From Acidobacteriota bacterium (GTDB taxonomy: Bacteria; Acidobacteriota; Terriglobia; Bryobacterales; Bryobacteraceae), in the NCBI GenBank assembly GCA_014584705.1, contig JACTMJ010000031.1, positions 186,001-250,000 on the forward strand: a stretch of DNA of 64,000 bases, read 5' to 3'. A model generated the notes under the pieces. That model made no database searches and had not been told where the DNA came from. It was given only the letters and a program-made list of their open reading frames with translations. The position numbers and the translations under genes are program-made. Below are positions 26,604-34,770 of the stretch, piece by piece. Positions within the stretch are counted from its first letter, which is position 1. Each line of letters starts with the position of its first letter.

Positions 26604-28829
26604 CTAGCGAGCCTCCAAAACGTTCAGTTCGCCGTTGGGCTTCAGGCCATCGGCGAGTTTGGCTTTCTCAATGCGGCAGGCCGAGCTCTTATACTCGGGA
26701 ATCTTGCTGCGGGGGTCCAGAGTGCGGCGCGTCAACACATTCGCGCTCTTCTTTCCCGGCCAGTGATAGGGAATGAAGACCGTGTCCGGCCGGATGGTCT
26801 TCACCACCAGCGCGGGCACGGTTACCGAACCGCGGCGTGTGGAAACCGTGACCAGATCTCCGGATTCAATTCCGTACTTCGCGGCGAGATCCGGATGCAA
26901 TTCCGCGAAGGGCTCGGGGCGTTGATCCACCAGCGGGCCAATCCGGCGAGTCTGCGTGCCGGAGAGAAACTGGCTCACCACGCGGCCGGTCGTGAAATGG
27001 AGAGGGTAAGATTCGTCCAGCGGGTCACCGCCCGGCCTCACCTCCGCCATGACGAAATGCGCTTTTCGGTCAGGATGCTTGAACACGAGGTTCTCGAAGA
27101 GGCGCGGGGTGCCTGGATGATCTTCCGAGGGTACGGGCCAGAACAAGCCCAGTTCCTTTTCAATCCGCTCCCACGTGATGCCGTAATAGTCGGCGACACC
27201 GCCCTTTGAAGCGACGCGCATCTCGTCGAAGATCTCCCTCGTACTGGAGAACGGAAAATACTCACCCTTGCCGAGACGCCGCGCAAGATCGACGATGATT
27301 TCGGAATCTCCGCGCGCATTGCCGGGAGGTTCGACCGCTTTGTTGATCTTGATCACGCGGCCTTCGCCAGAGCAGACGACGCCTTCCTCTTCCTCCTGGA
27401 GGCTGCCCGCCAGAACGACGTCGGCATGATGCGCCGTTTCCGAAAGAAAGAAATCGATGATGCCGAAAAACTCGAGCTTGTTCAGCGCTTCGCGAATGTA
27501 CCCGGCGTCTGGAAGCGATACCAGCGGGTTGAAGCAAATGGAGAGCAGGCCCTTGATCTCCCCGCGGTGGATGGCTTCAAAAATCTCGAGCGCCGTGTAG
27601 CCGACATGCGGGAGACTCTCCGGTGGCACACCCCATACGCCGCCGACATACGCGCGCGCTTCAGGATCTTCGAGGTGGCGCTGGCCGGGCAACTGATCGC
27701 ACTTTTGGCCGTGCTCGCGCCCGCCTTGCCCGTTGCCCTGGCCCGTGATCATATTCGGGCCGGAGCCTTTGCGGCCGATGTTGCCGGTAGCCAGGCAAAG
27801 GTTGATGATCGAACTGACGTTTTCCACGCCATGGGAGTGATGCTCAACGCCCCGGGCGTGCAGCGCCATCGCCCGGCGGCTGGCACCGAACCAATGTGCG
27901 GCCTTCTCGATCGATTCCGGCTTGACGCCTGTAGCCTCGGCCGTGCGGGCGGGGTCCCAGTGACGGGCGTATTCCTCCACGGCGTCGAAACCGGTGGTGT
28001 ACTTGTCGATGAACTCGCGGTCATGCAGGCCATCGCGTAGCACCACGTGCAGGATTCCGGAGAAGAGCGCGGTATCCATTCCGGGTTTCACCGGCAGATA
28101 GAGATCGGCCTTGCGACAAATCGGCGTCCGGCGCGGATCCACCACGATGAGCTTGCCGCCGTTGTCGCGCATGCGCCATAGATAATCCGTCGTGATCGGG
28201 AAACAGGCTGCGATATTCGAGCCCGCCACCAGCACGACTTCGGCTTCCGGGATGTCGGACCAGGGATTGGGGTTCCGGTCCACACCAAAGGCGAGTTTGT
28301 AGGCGGTGCCGGCGGATACCATGCACAGGCGGCCGTTGTAGTCGATATGGCGGGTGCCGAGCGCCAGGCGCGCGAACTTGCCAAGCAGATAGGATTTCTC
28401 GCTGATCAGGGAAGCTCCGCCGAGAACCGCGACGGCATCCTTGCCGTGCTGCTGCTGGATGGAGGAGAGCCGGTCCGCGGTCGTGGAGAGCGCCTCATCC
28501 CAAGAGGCTTTGCGGAAGCCGGAATCGGTGCGGACGAGAGGATCGAGCAGCCGGTCCGGGTGCGAGCCTTGCAGGTAGCGTTTCACGCCCTTGGGGCAAA
28601 GCATGCCGCGGTTGAACGGGAACTCGTCCCAGGGCTCAAAGCCGACCACCTGATTCTCGTGGACGCGCAATTGAATGCCGCATTGCTGGCCGCAGAAGCA
28701 GCAATGAGTCTTCACGAGCGTTTCGTTCGCATGGGATCCGGAATTCACCCAGCCTCCGGGAGGCATGTATTTGAGGGTGGGTCCGAAATTGCGGATGAGT
28801 TCCTCAATGGGAACCGGCGGTCTAGCCAC
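26604..28829 (-). CDS. Molybdopterin oxidoreductase, NasA/NarB-like
   Basis: This is a 741-residue bis-MGD molybdoenzyme of the NasA/NarB and formate dehydrogenase class. The N-terminal [4Fe-4S] motif is THCCFCGQQCGIQLRV to MLCPKG. The molybdenum-ligand position is a Cys in NGRLCMVSAGTAYKLAFG, like assimilatory nitrate reductase and unlike the Sec forms of formate dehydrogenase. GQGNGQGGREHGQKCDQLPG and, near the end, IPYHWPGKKSANVLT with KIPEYKSSACRI fit NasA-type enzymes. There is no Tat signal, so it is cytoplasmic. The fused nitrate transporter beside it favours nitrate as substrate, but formate or another oxyanion is possible. It overlaps the upstream gene by eight bases. Confidence 0.88.
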   Translation of the reverse strand: MARPPVPIEELIRNFGPTLKYMPPGGWVNSGSHANETLVKTHCCFCGQQCGIQLRVHENQVVGFEPWDEFPFNRGMLCPKGVKRYLQGSHPDRLLDPLVRTDSGFRKASWDEALSTTADRLSSIQQQHGKDAVAVLGGASLISEKSYLLGKFARLALGTRHIDYNGRLCMVSAGTAYKLAFGVDRNPNPWSDIPEAEVVLVAGSNIAACFPITTDYLWRMRDNGGKLIVVDPRRTPICRKADLYLPVKPGMDTALFSGILHVVLRDGLHDREFIDKYTTGFDAVEEYARHWDPARTAEATGVKPESIEKAAHWFGASRRAMALHARGVEHHSHGVENVSSIINLCLATGNIGRKGSGPNMITGQGNGQGGREHGQKCDQLPGQRHLEDPEARAYVGGVWGVPPESLPHVGYTALEIFEAIHRGEIKGLLSICFNPLVSLPDAGYIREALNKLEFFGIIDFFLSETAHHADVVLAGSLQEEEEGVVCSGEGRVIKINKAVEPPGNARGDSEIIVDLARRLGKGEYFPFSSTREIFDEMRVASKGGVADYYGITWERIEKELGLFWPVPSEDHPGTPRLFENLVFKHPDRKAHFVMAEVRPGGDPLDESYPLHFTTGRVVSQFLSGTQTRRIGPLVDQRPEPFAELHPDLAAKYGIESGDLVTVSTRRGSVTVPALVVKTIRPDTVFIPYHWPGKKSANVLTRRTLDPRSKIPEYKSSACRIEKAKLADGLKPNGELNVLEAR

Positions 28830-31053
28830 GAATCTCCTCCTTGGCTTTCAGTTGAGAGAGCGCGAACGACTTTCGTTTGCACGCCGGGCACACGGTGGAC
28901 CAATGCGCGGTGCTGCTCTCCATGGTGTAGTTGAATCCCAACTGGGGCAGCACTTCGCGCAGATCGTCGATCTGCATTCGGGAAGCAAAGCGCTCCCCGC
29001 AACGCACGCAAATTGCGCCTTCATCGAGATCGCCGGCCTTCTGATAGAGCTTCACGCCCAATTGCGCCGGGCGCTGAAAAATGTGAAAAAACTTACCGAA
29101 CGGCAGGTAGAGCAGCGCGGCAATTACCGTTACGGCGTGTGTAATCGCCAGGAAATGGTAGTGCGACCCACGCAACCACATCGAAGAAGCCGTAAGGGCG
29201 AAACCGGTAATCGAAATGGCGAAGAGCATGATGAGGGGGACGAAATCCATCGAAACGGTTTCGAGCGAAAGCGCGCCCTCATCGCGCATCCTTCGCCAGA
29301 GAGCGAGGCAGATGCCGGCCAGCACCAGAATGCCGGAGAAATCGAGGCCGTGAAAAAGGATGAAGGAGACGACCGTCCGAACCTCGAAGGAACTCACCGG
29401 GAAACCGAACAGCCAGGTGATGTAGGTCATCTGGTCGTTCACATCCGAGGTGAAGTGAATCCATCCGAAGACGAGAGGGAACGTGATGGCGACGGCGCTC
29501 ATGCATCCCCAGAAGAGGCAAAAGTGCATCCACCAGCGCAGCTTGGAGCGTTTGGCTATGAAGTTTTGCGCGACGATGTGCGTAGCCGCGGTCTGGCCGA
29601 CGATGGTAAGAGAGGGGCCTATGCCGAAGCGCTTGACCAGCTCCACGCTGCGTTCCCAATAGCGGCGCGTGGGTGGCTTCTGCATCCAGGTGGCGTAGTG
29701 ATAGGTGACGCCCCAGGTGGCGAAGATCACGGCGAACGTATAAACCACCAGAGCGGCGTCGAAGTTCTGCAGATTGCGGGAACCCACCACGATGGCGGCG
29801 CATAGGACAGCCGTAATGAGCGTGGCCCAGAGCGCCGCGCGGAGGCGGTCCGCTTCTCGCTGCAAACGCGGGCTAAGCAGTTTCTCCAGTTCCACTTCGT
29901 GGGGCAGGAAGGCGCGCCGGTTTACGGTCCCCAGGACAGCGGCGGAGGCGGCCAGCAGGAAGAAGCCGGGCCACACGACGCCGAGGCTGTCACGGAAGAT
30001 ACCCAGCAGGATCGGCGGGAAGAATCCGCCGAGACCGCCCATTGCGCCCACGAGGCCCGTAACCGCACCGGTTCGTTTGGGGAAATATTGGGGGACTAGC
30101 TTGAATACGGCACCGTTTCCCAAGCCGAGCAGCGCGGCGCAGCCGAGAGCGCCAACGGTAAACGGAATCATGGAGTTCCAGGCCATGAGAGCGGCGAAGG
30201 GGATGATGGCCGTGAACACGCCCCCAAGCACGCGCGCTCCGCCGATGTGGTCAGAGAGGATACCGCCCACCGGCCGCAGAAGCGTGGCGAGGATCACAAA
30301 GCCAGCGGTGCGAAAGCCGGCATCCGGCCCGGAGAGCTGAAAATCGTCGACGAGCAGGGAAGGCAGATAGATGGAAAATGCGATGAACCCGCCGAACGTA
30401 ACGAAATAGAACGCGGCGAGATACCAGGCAAGGCGGTTCCCGGTGAGAACTTCCAGCATGGAACCGAGCGAGGGAAGCGGCCCGGTGGCGGGAGCGTTTC
30501 GCGCGAACAAGAAGAACACCACCGCCCAGACCACCAGCAGGACGCTCATCGAAACAAAGACGTTATCCCGGCCAATGCTCAGGGCGAGAATCGGCCCCAG
30601 GAAGACCGCGACCGATTGCCCGGCATTACCGACGCCGTAAACGCCCAGGGCGGAACCCTGGGATTGCGGCGGGAACCACTTGGAGACGAATGCCACACCC
30701 GCGGCGAAGGACGAACCGGCTACGCCGAGCAAGAATCCCGCGCCCAATAGCAACGTGTAATCCGTGGCTCGCGGCAGGAGAAACGCGGCCAGCGCGGAGA
30801 CAAGAAGCAGGATGGAAAAGAGGACCCGGCCGCCGAACCGGTCTGTCAGGATGCCCACGGGAATCCGGGCAAGCGAACCAAGTATCACAGGCGTCGCGAC
30901 GAGGATGGAAGTCTGAGTGGCGCTGAGCCCGAACTCCTGCCGGAATGTGGGGGCGAATGCGCCGATCAGTCCCCAAGCGCAGAAGCACATCGCAAAGGAA
31001 ATAGTGCCCAGCGCGAGTTGCACATTGGGCGATCTTGACTCGTTGGCGGGCAT
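28822..31053 (-). CDS. NarK-type MFS transporter fused to cytochrome-b-like domain and zinc ribbon
   Basis: Three parts are visible in this 743-residue protein. Residues 1-390 are a 12-helix major facilitator of the nitrate/nitrite porter kind (GVAGSSFAAGVAFVSKWFP, and the ALLGLGNGAVFKLVPQYFP signature). Residues about 410-675 hold another set of helices with spaced histidines (HYATWMQ, HIVAQNF, HFCLFWG, FHGLDFSG, GSHYHFLAITHAVT), like NarI or HdrE/DsrM cytochrome b subunits. The tail is a zinc-ribbon-like domain with CVRCGERF and VCPACKRK. The whole could import nitrate and pass quinol electrons to the neighbouring molybdoenzyme. The ATG at 31053 has GGGAGGGG nine bases upstream; a longer start adds 17 residues. 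Confidence 0.86.
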   Translation of the reverse strand: MPANESRSPNVQLALGTISFAMCFCAWGLIGAFAPTFRQEFGLSATQTSILVATPVILGSLARIPVGILTDRFGGRVLFSILLLVSALAAFLLPRATDYTLLLGAGFLLGVAGSSFAAGVAFVSKWFPPQSQGSALGVYGVGNAGQSVAVFLGPILALSIGRDNVFVSMSVLLVVWAVVFFLFARNAPATGPLPSLGSMLEVLTGNRLAWYLAAFYFVTFGGFIAFSIYLPSLLVDDFQLSGPDAGFRTAGFVILATLLRPVGGILSDHIGGARVLGGVFTAIIPFAALMAWNSMIPFTVGALGCAALLGLGNGAVFKLVPQYFPKRTGAVTGLVGAMGGLGGFFPPILLGIFRDSLGVVWPGFFLLAASAAVLGTVNRRAFLPHEVELEKLLSPRLQREADRLRAALWATLITAVLCAAIVVGSRNLQNFDAALVVYTFAVIFATWGVTYHYATWMQKPPTRRYWERSVELVKRFGIGPSLTIVGQTAATHIVAQNFIAKRSKLRWWMHFCLFWGCMSAVAITFPLVFGWIHFTSDVNDQMTYITWLFGFPVSSFEVRTVVSFILFHGLDFSGILVLAGICLALWRRMRDEGALSLETVSMDFVPLIMLFAISITGFALTASSMWLRGSHYHFLAITHAVTVIAALLYLPFGKFFHIFQRPAQLGVKLYQKAGDLDEGAICVRCGERFASRMQIDDLREVLPQLGFNYTMESSTAHWSTVCPACKRKSFALSQLKAKEEIRG

Positions 31054-31104
31054 ATCGACGAACCCCTCCCGGCAGAGCTCCGCTTCCGCATGTGCCTCTC
31101 GCAA

Positions 31105-31340
31105 ACGCGTCGTGAGAACCCTGTTTCAGTATAGGTTCGAACGGCCACCGGAGGCCACCGTGCGGTGGCACGGGGGAGGGCCTTCCGGCAGCCCTCGCTC
31201 GACGCAAAAGAGTTTGGGGACTCTTGCATTTCGCCGCTGGAGAGGTTTAAGATATAAAACGAATATATCTTTAAGCGTTCACGCCGCCCAACGCCGGCGA
31301 AACGGGGGCGAGCAGCGGGCGCGGGAAAGGAATTTCGTTC
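31105..31340. other. Divergent intergenic region with operator candidate
   Basis: There is no gene in this 236-base gap between divergent operons. It holds the palindrome at 31249-31271 and, just upstream of the ferredoxin gene, a GGAAAGG-type sequence about ten bases before the ATG that can act as its ribosome binding site. The rest shows nothing I can name. Confidence 0.5.
31249..31271. promoter_or_regulatory. NsrR/Rrf2-like operator palindrome
   Basis: AAGATATA at 31249-31256 and TATATCTT at 31264-31271 form a perfect inverted repeat with a 7-base centre, 23 bases in all. The outer AAGAT/ATCTT ends and the length match the known NsrR site shape. It lies upstream of fdxA and ric; RIC is a classical NsrR target. 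Confidence 0.6.
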
Positions 31341-31604
31341 ATGGCGTACGTAATCGCCGAACCGTGCATTAACGTAAAGGACACGGCGTGTGTGGACGCC
31401 TGCCCCGTGGATTGCATCCATCCGCGAAAGGACGAAGCGGATTTCGCGGAGGCTGAATTGCTCTACATTCATCCCATCGAGTGCATCGACTGCGGCGCGT
31501 GCGTTCCGGTTTGCCCGGTCTCCGCAATCTTCGCTCTGGATGACCTGCCGGCGCAGTGGGAGCACTACGCAAAAATCAACGCAGACCACTATGGAATGGG
31601 ATAA
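31341..31604 (+). CDS. fdxA: Ferredoxin, FdxA type (two clusters)
   Basis: This is an 87-residue soluble electron carrier. The first half has CINVKDTACVDACPVDCIHP, with the spacing of a 3Fe-4S or 4Fe-4S site, and the second has ECIDCGACVPVCPVSAIF, a regular 4Fe-4S site, as in seven-iron FdxA ferredoxins. The C-terminus is short. It precedes ric by 99 bases and stands divergent from the redox module. It probably shares the palindromic operator with ric and may serve iron-sulfur repair or the neighbouring nitrate-reducing enzymes. Confidence 0.92.
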   Translation: MAYVIAEPCINVKDTACVDACPVDCIHPRKDEADFAEAELLYIHPIECIDCGACVPVCPVSAIFALDDLPAQWEHYAKINADHYGMG

Positions 31605-31703
31605 TCGCAGGCCTCGGAGAGATGTCCGGATGGCTTGATCGCAGTGAGGGTGGCCCCGCATCGGAGGGCCGGTTCGAATTTTACTCGGAAGGAATGATGA
31701 AGA

Positions 31704-32432
31704 ATGACGGTGCTTGATAGCAGCAAAACAGTTGCGGAACTGGCCGCCGAATCCCTGGCGGCCGTAAAGCTCTTTGAGCGTCACGGGATTGACTACTGTT
31801 GCGGTGGCAAACGCCCGCTCGCGGCGGTTTGCGAAGAAAAGGGTCTGGACTTCAGCCAGGTGGAGAAAGATCTGCGCGAAGCCATGGCCGCGGGCGGCAA
31901 TGGCGGCCGCGATTGGAACACCGCTCCGCTTGACGAACTGGTGGACCACATCGTGGATATGCATCACAACTATCTGCGCCGGGAAATGCCGGGCATCGCG
32001 GCCCGCCTCGAAAAGGTTTACCGTGTCTACAATCAGCGTTATGGCGAAACCTTCCCAGGGCTGCCGGAAGTGTACGCGGAAATGGAAGAGGAACTGCTTT
32101 CGCACCTGATGAAGGAAGAGCGGATTCTGTTCCCGGCGATCAAGGAATACGCGAGAGCGGCCGCCGCGGGCGAACCGCTGCCGCCGTCCCCGTTCGGTAC
32201 CGTGGCGAACCCCATCAAGATGATGGAAGCCGAACATGAGGAAACCGGACAATCGCTAGCGAAGATCCGCGAGATCACCGGGCAGTATGCAATTCCCGAT
32301 TACGCGTGTGTCACGTACCGCGCGCTGATCGCGGGCTTCAAGGAGATGGAAGAAGACATCCACATGCACATACACCTGGAGAACAACATCCTGTTCCCGC
32401 GGGTGCTTGAGCTTGAAGCAAAGCGCAACTAG
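31704..32432 (+). CDS. ric: Iron-sulfur cluster repair di-iron protein (RIC/YtfE/ScdA)
   Basis: RIC restores nitrosatively or oxidatively damaged iron-sulfur clusters. The N-terminal ScdA_N region carries KLFERHGIDYCCGGKRPL with the paired cysteines of the family. The C-terminal hemerythrin-like bundle contributes HIVDMHHNYLRREMP, EEELLSHLMKEERILFPA, EAEHEETGQS and HIHLENNILFPRVLELE, whose His and Glu residues form a di-iron site. Length 242 is typical (about 220-245). The gene lies in a region rich in Fe-S enzymes and behind an NsrR-like palindrome. Confidence 0.96.
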   Translation: MTVLDSSKTVAELAAESLAAVKLFERHGIDYCCGGKRPLAAVCEEKGLDFSQVEKDLREAMAAGGNGGRDWNTAPLDELVDHIVDMHHNYLRREMPGIAARLEKVYRVYNQRYGETFPGLPEVYAEMEEELLSHLMKEERILFPAIKEYARAAAAGEPLPPSPFGTVANPIKMMEAEHEETGQSLAKIREITGQYAIPDYACVTYRALIAGFKEMEEDIHMHIHLENNILFPRVLELEAKRN

Positions 32433-32463
32433 CCCAGGAAGGCAACTAACCAGGAAGTCGCGG

Positions 32464-32493
32464 AGGCTCTCCGGGGTTCGCTCCGGAGAGCCT
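32464..32493 (+). terminator. Hairpin terminator after ric
   Basis: AGGCTCTCCGG at 32464-32474 pairs with CCGGAGAGCCT at 32483-32493 around an 8-base loop, 32 bases after the ric stop. No T-run follows, so termination may need another factor. Confidence 0.65.
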
Positions 32494-32605
32494 GCCATGA
32501 TCTGGACAATCTGTAACGCGCAATCGCCTACCCGCCCTCGGGTTTCCTTTCTATTAGGACCAAAGTTCCCGGTGTGCCGGGACCCTCAAGCGCAATCGGT
32601 GACCG

Positions 32606-33577
32606 ATGCCTGAAATTGCCATTACCACCACACCCATCAAAATGTCGGGCTATCGCGCTCTGACGGAAGCGGCTGCCTGGTTTCGTTTGCCGGGCCGCGG
32701 ACTGCTGGCGGTTTCCGGGGAAGATCGCGTTCGCTTCCTGAATGCAATGTTGACCGGCGATGTGCGAAAACTCAGCGCCGGGGAGGGCTGCTATGCATTC
32801 TCTCTCGACGCGCGCGGCCGTGTGGTTTCCGACGCGGGTGTGTACGTCCTCGAGAGCGAGATTCTACTCGATACCGAACCCGAAGGCACTGTTGCGCTTC
32901 GCGACCATCTGGAGCGGCATCTGATTGCCGACGACGCCGAGTGGCGGGCGCTGGAGGATGCGTTTTGTGCGATTGCCGTCGAAGGTCCTCAATCCGAGGA
33001 GCGATTGCGCGCGATTCTCGCCGAGTTGCCCGTGCAGCCTTACGGAGTGATAGCGCTCGCTTCGGGATGGATTGCGCGTATTGCCAGCACCGGCCTCGCG
33101 GGCTTCCGCTTATGGATACCGATCACCGACCTGACGCTGTGGATTGAGCGGCTTAGCGCGGCAGGAATCCCTCCCGCCGCGCCGGAGGAAGCACGTTGCG
33201 TGCGCATCGAAAACGGAAAGCCGCGATTCGGGGAAGAGATCACGATCCGGTTCCTCGGCCCGGAAATTAACCTGTCGGGCACGATCGCGACGGGGAAAGG
33301 TTGCTACCTTGGCCAGGAAGTGGTGGAGCGGGTGCGATCGAGGAATCTGCTGACCCGCGTGCTTGCGCCCATCACGATGCCCGAGCGTACCCGCGTGGCG
33401 GCGGGCGCGAAACTGTTTGACGGCGAACGGCGCGTGGGCGAAGTGCTTTCCGTCGCCTGCTCTCCCCGCAACGGCGCATTGAGGGGGATTGCCAGCGTTG
33501 CGCTGCCCCAGGCGGTGCCGGGTGTCACATTGCAATGCGCTCAGGTTGCCGGGTGCGAGGTGACCATCGCCAGCTAG
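32606..33577 (+). CDS. ygfZ: Folate-binding YgfZ/GcvT-like protein
   Basis: YgfZ is a tetrahydrofolate-dependent protein that supports assembly or repair of [4Fe-4S] enzymes. The defining motif is present as KGCYLGQEVVERVRSRN, with the conserved Cys. The aminomethyltransferase-like fold is supported by FLNAMLTGDVRKL near the N-terminus and by FAIAVEGPQSEE-like text (actual CAIAVEGPQSEE). The ATG at 32606 is used, though an ATG twelve codons later (MSGYRALTEAAA) may be the true start. Its setting among Fe-S genes and RIC is consistent. Confidence 0.92.
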   Translation: MPEIAITTTPIKMSGYRALTEAAAWFRLPGRGLLAVSGEDRVRFLNAMLTGDVRKLSAGEGCYAFSLDARGRVVSDAGVYVLESEILLDTEPEGTVALRDHLERHLIADDAEWRALEDAFCAIAVEGPQSEERLRAILAELPVQPYGVIALASGWIARIASTGLAGFRLWIPITDLTLWIERLSAAGIPPAAPEEARCVRIENGKPRFGEEITIRFLGPEINLSGTIATGKGCYLGQEVVERVRSRNLLTRVLAPITMPERTRVAAGAKLFDGERRVGEVLSVACSPRNGALRGIASVALPQAVPGVTLQCAQVAGCEVTIAS

Positions 33578-33689
33578 CTTCGTTCCGGCAGCCTCGATGC
33601 AGTGGGCAATACGGCGGGAGACGCGTGACCGAAGTCACAATGTTTTTGAGGTGCATTCGATACAATCGAACGCACGAGAGGTTTCCACA

Positions 33690-34067
33690 ATGAATGCGAG
33701 AATCGACGAATCAAGTGTCCGCATCCGGCTCCTGGTAGGTGACGTTGCGAAGCTCGCATCGGAGGGGGCGGTGGAATGCGAAGTTGCTTTCGTGCCTGGC
33801 ACGCCCGTTTTTGGATTCCGAATTGAAACCGCCTCCGGCACGGAGTCCCGGGCGGTTTTCGCTGGTGGCCAGCTACTGGTGACCATCCCGGCGGAGTTTG
33901 CGGCTGCATGGCCGCTGAACGACGAGGTGGGGCTGGACATGCGGTGCGGCCAGCTCCGCGTGACCGTGGAAAAGGATCTGCGTCGCCTGAAGCCGTGGCG
34001 TACGGAAAGCGCCGAAACGGAACGATACCCAAACCCCCGCGCTCGCCATCAGGCGAAGCCCGTCTAG
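33690..34067 (+). CDS. Small conserved protein, DUF7009-like
   Basis: The protein has 125 residues. The opening MNARIDESSVRIRLLVGDVAKLASEGAVE resembles in layout a family of small proteins that begin K-x-RIRGNSIRLRL (DUF7009). I recall that family only from annotation and its function is unknown. The middle is beta-rich and the C-terminus basic. GAGAGG lies ten bases before the ATG. It follows ygfZ by about 110 bases. Confidence 0.6.
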   Translation: MNARIDESSVRIRLLVGDVAKLASEGAVECEVAFVPGTPVFGFRIETASGTESRAVFAGGQLLVTIPAEFAAAWPLNDEVGLDMRCGQLRVTVEKDLRRLKPWRTESAETERYPNPRARHQAKPV

Positions 34068-34178
34068 TATTCCGGAGCCTTGCCGCCGGCGTCTCTTCCG
34101 CGATAGGAAGGCGCGGGCTCGCCGCGCCGTTCGAAGCGCTTCCGTCAATTTTAGAAGCGAAAATTGCGCATTCTGCTA

Positions 34179-34196
34179 GAGTTTCTTTAGAAACTC
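34179..34196 (+). promoter_or_regulatory. Palindrome adjoining the rrf2 start codon
   Basis: GAGTTTCTTTAGAAACTC is a perfect 18-base inverted repeat (8-base arms, 2-base centre) that ends immediately before the ATG at 34197. There is no ribosome binding site between. It could be an autoregulatory operator over a leaderless start. Confidence 0.5.
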
Positions 34197-34652
34197 ATGC
34201 TTTCGACCACCTCTCAATACGCCCTCCGCGCCATGACGCTGTTGGCTTCCCGCTATCGTTCCGCCGCCGTGCTCGGTCGCGAAATCGCCAGAGAAACCGG
34301 GATTCCCGCCAACTACCTTGCCAAGATTCTGGTCGGATTGAACAAGGCCGGAATTGTCGCAGCCACCAGGGGTACGCGAGGGGGCTATTCCCTCACTGTG
34401 TCGCCGGACTCCATTACGCTTGACAAGATCGTCGCCGTCTTTGACCGCGACATCGTGAATCCTTGCTGCCTGCTCGGCTATGGTCGCCCATGCTCGGACG
34501 AGAATGCGTGTACGGCGCACCACGCCTGGAAAGAGACTCGCGAAAAACTAGTCCACTTTCTTGGAAGTACGACCCTACACGATATTTCGCAGGGACGCCC
34601 CGGCCAGAGAAATCAATTGCTCGCTTCTGGCGCGCTACTCCAACCGGAATAA
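34197..34652 (+). CDS. Rrf2-family transcriptional regulator with cysteine cluster (first of two)
   Basis: This 151-residue winged-helix regulator begins with the family text MLSTTSQYALRAMTLLASR. Its recognition helix region is IPANYLAKILVGLNKAGIV and its wing GTRGGYSLTVSP. Cys90, Cys91, Cys99 and Cys105 (NPCCLLGYGRPC to ENACTAHHAW) fit the three-cysteine loop that holds the Fe-S cluster in NsrR and IscR. The regulator may therefore sense nitric oxide, iron-sulfur supply or redox state. The start directly follows a perfect palindrome. It is separate from the second Rrf2 gene (119 bases further on), and the two differ clearly in sequence. Confidence 0.92.
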   Translation: MLSTTSQYALRAMTLLASRYRSAAVLGREIARETGIPANYLAKILVGLNKAGIVAATRGTRGGYSLTVSPDSITLDKIVAVFDRDIVNPCCLLGYGRPCSDENACTAHHAWKETREKLVHFLGSTTLHDISQGRPGQRNQLLASGALLQPE

Positions 34653-34721
34653 GTTTCTTTCGTTCTCTCCTTCAAAAAAAATAGTTTTCCGTTCAATGCA
34701 GAAAATGTGACCTTGAACTCC

Positions 34722-34749
34722 TTGACATCCCCGAAGACTGTAGTATAGT
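34722..34749 (+). promoter_or_regulatory. Promoter of the rrf2-nar-act operon
   Basis: TTGACA (34722-34727) and TATAGT (34744-34749) are separated by 16 bases, nearly the sigma-70 consensus. The second Rrf2 start codon (TTG at 34771) lies 21 bases after the -10 element, with GAGGA between as ribosome binding site. It is the best promoter seen in the window. Confidence 0.8.
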
Positions 34750-34770
34750 TCTTCATGAGGATGTCCACAA

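Noticed and set aside
26604..28829. Selenocysteine formate dehydrogenase
   Set aside because: The metal-ligand position is an ordinary Cys codon and the frame has no in-frame UGA. The motifs fit NasA/NarB better.
34650..34665. Second copy of the GAGTTTCT operator near the second Rrf2 gene
   Set aside because: Only one half-site (GTTTCTTT) is present and the other arm does not match, so it is not called an operator.
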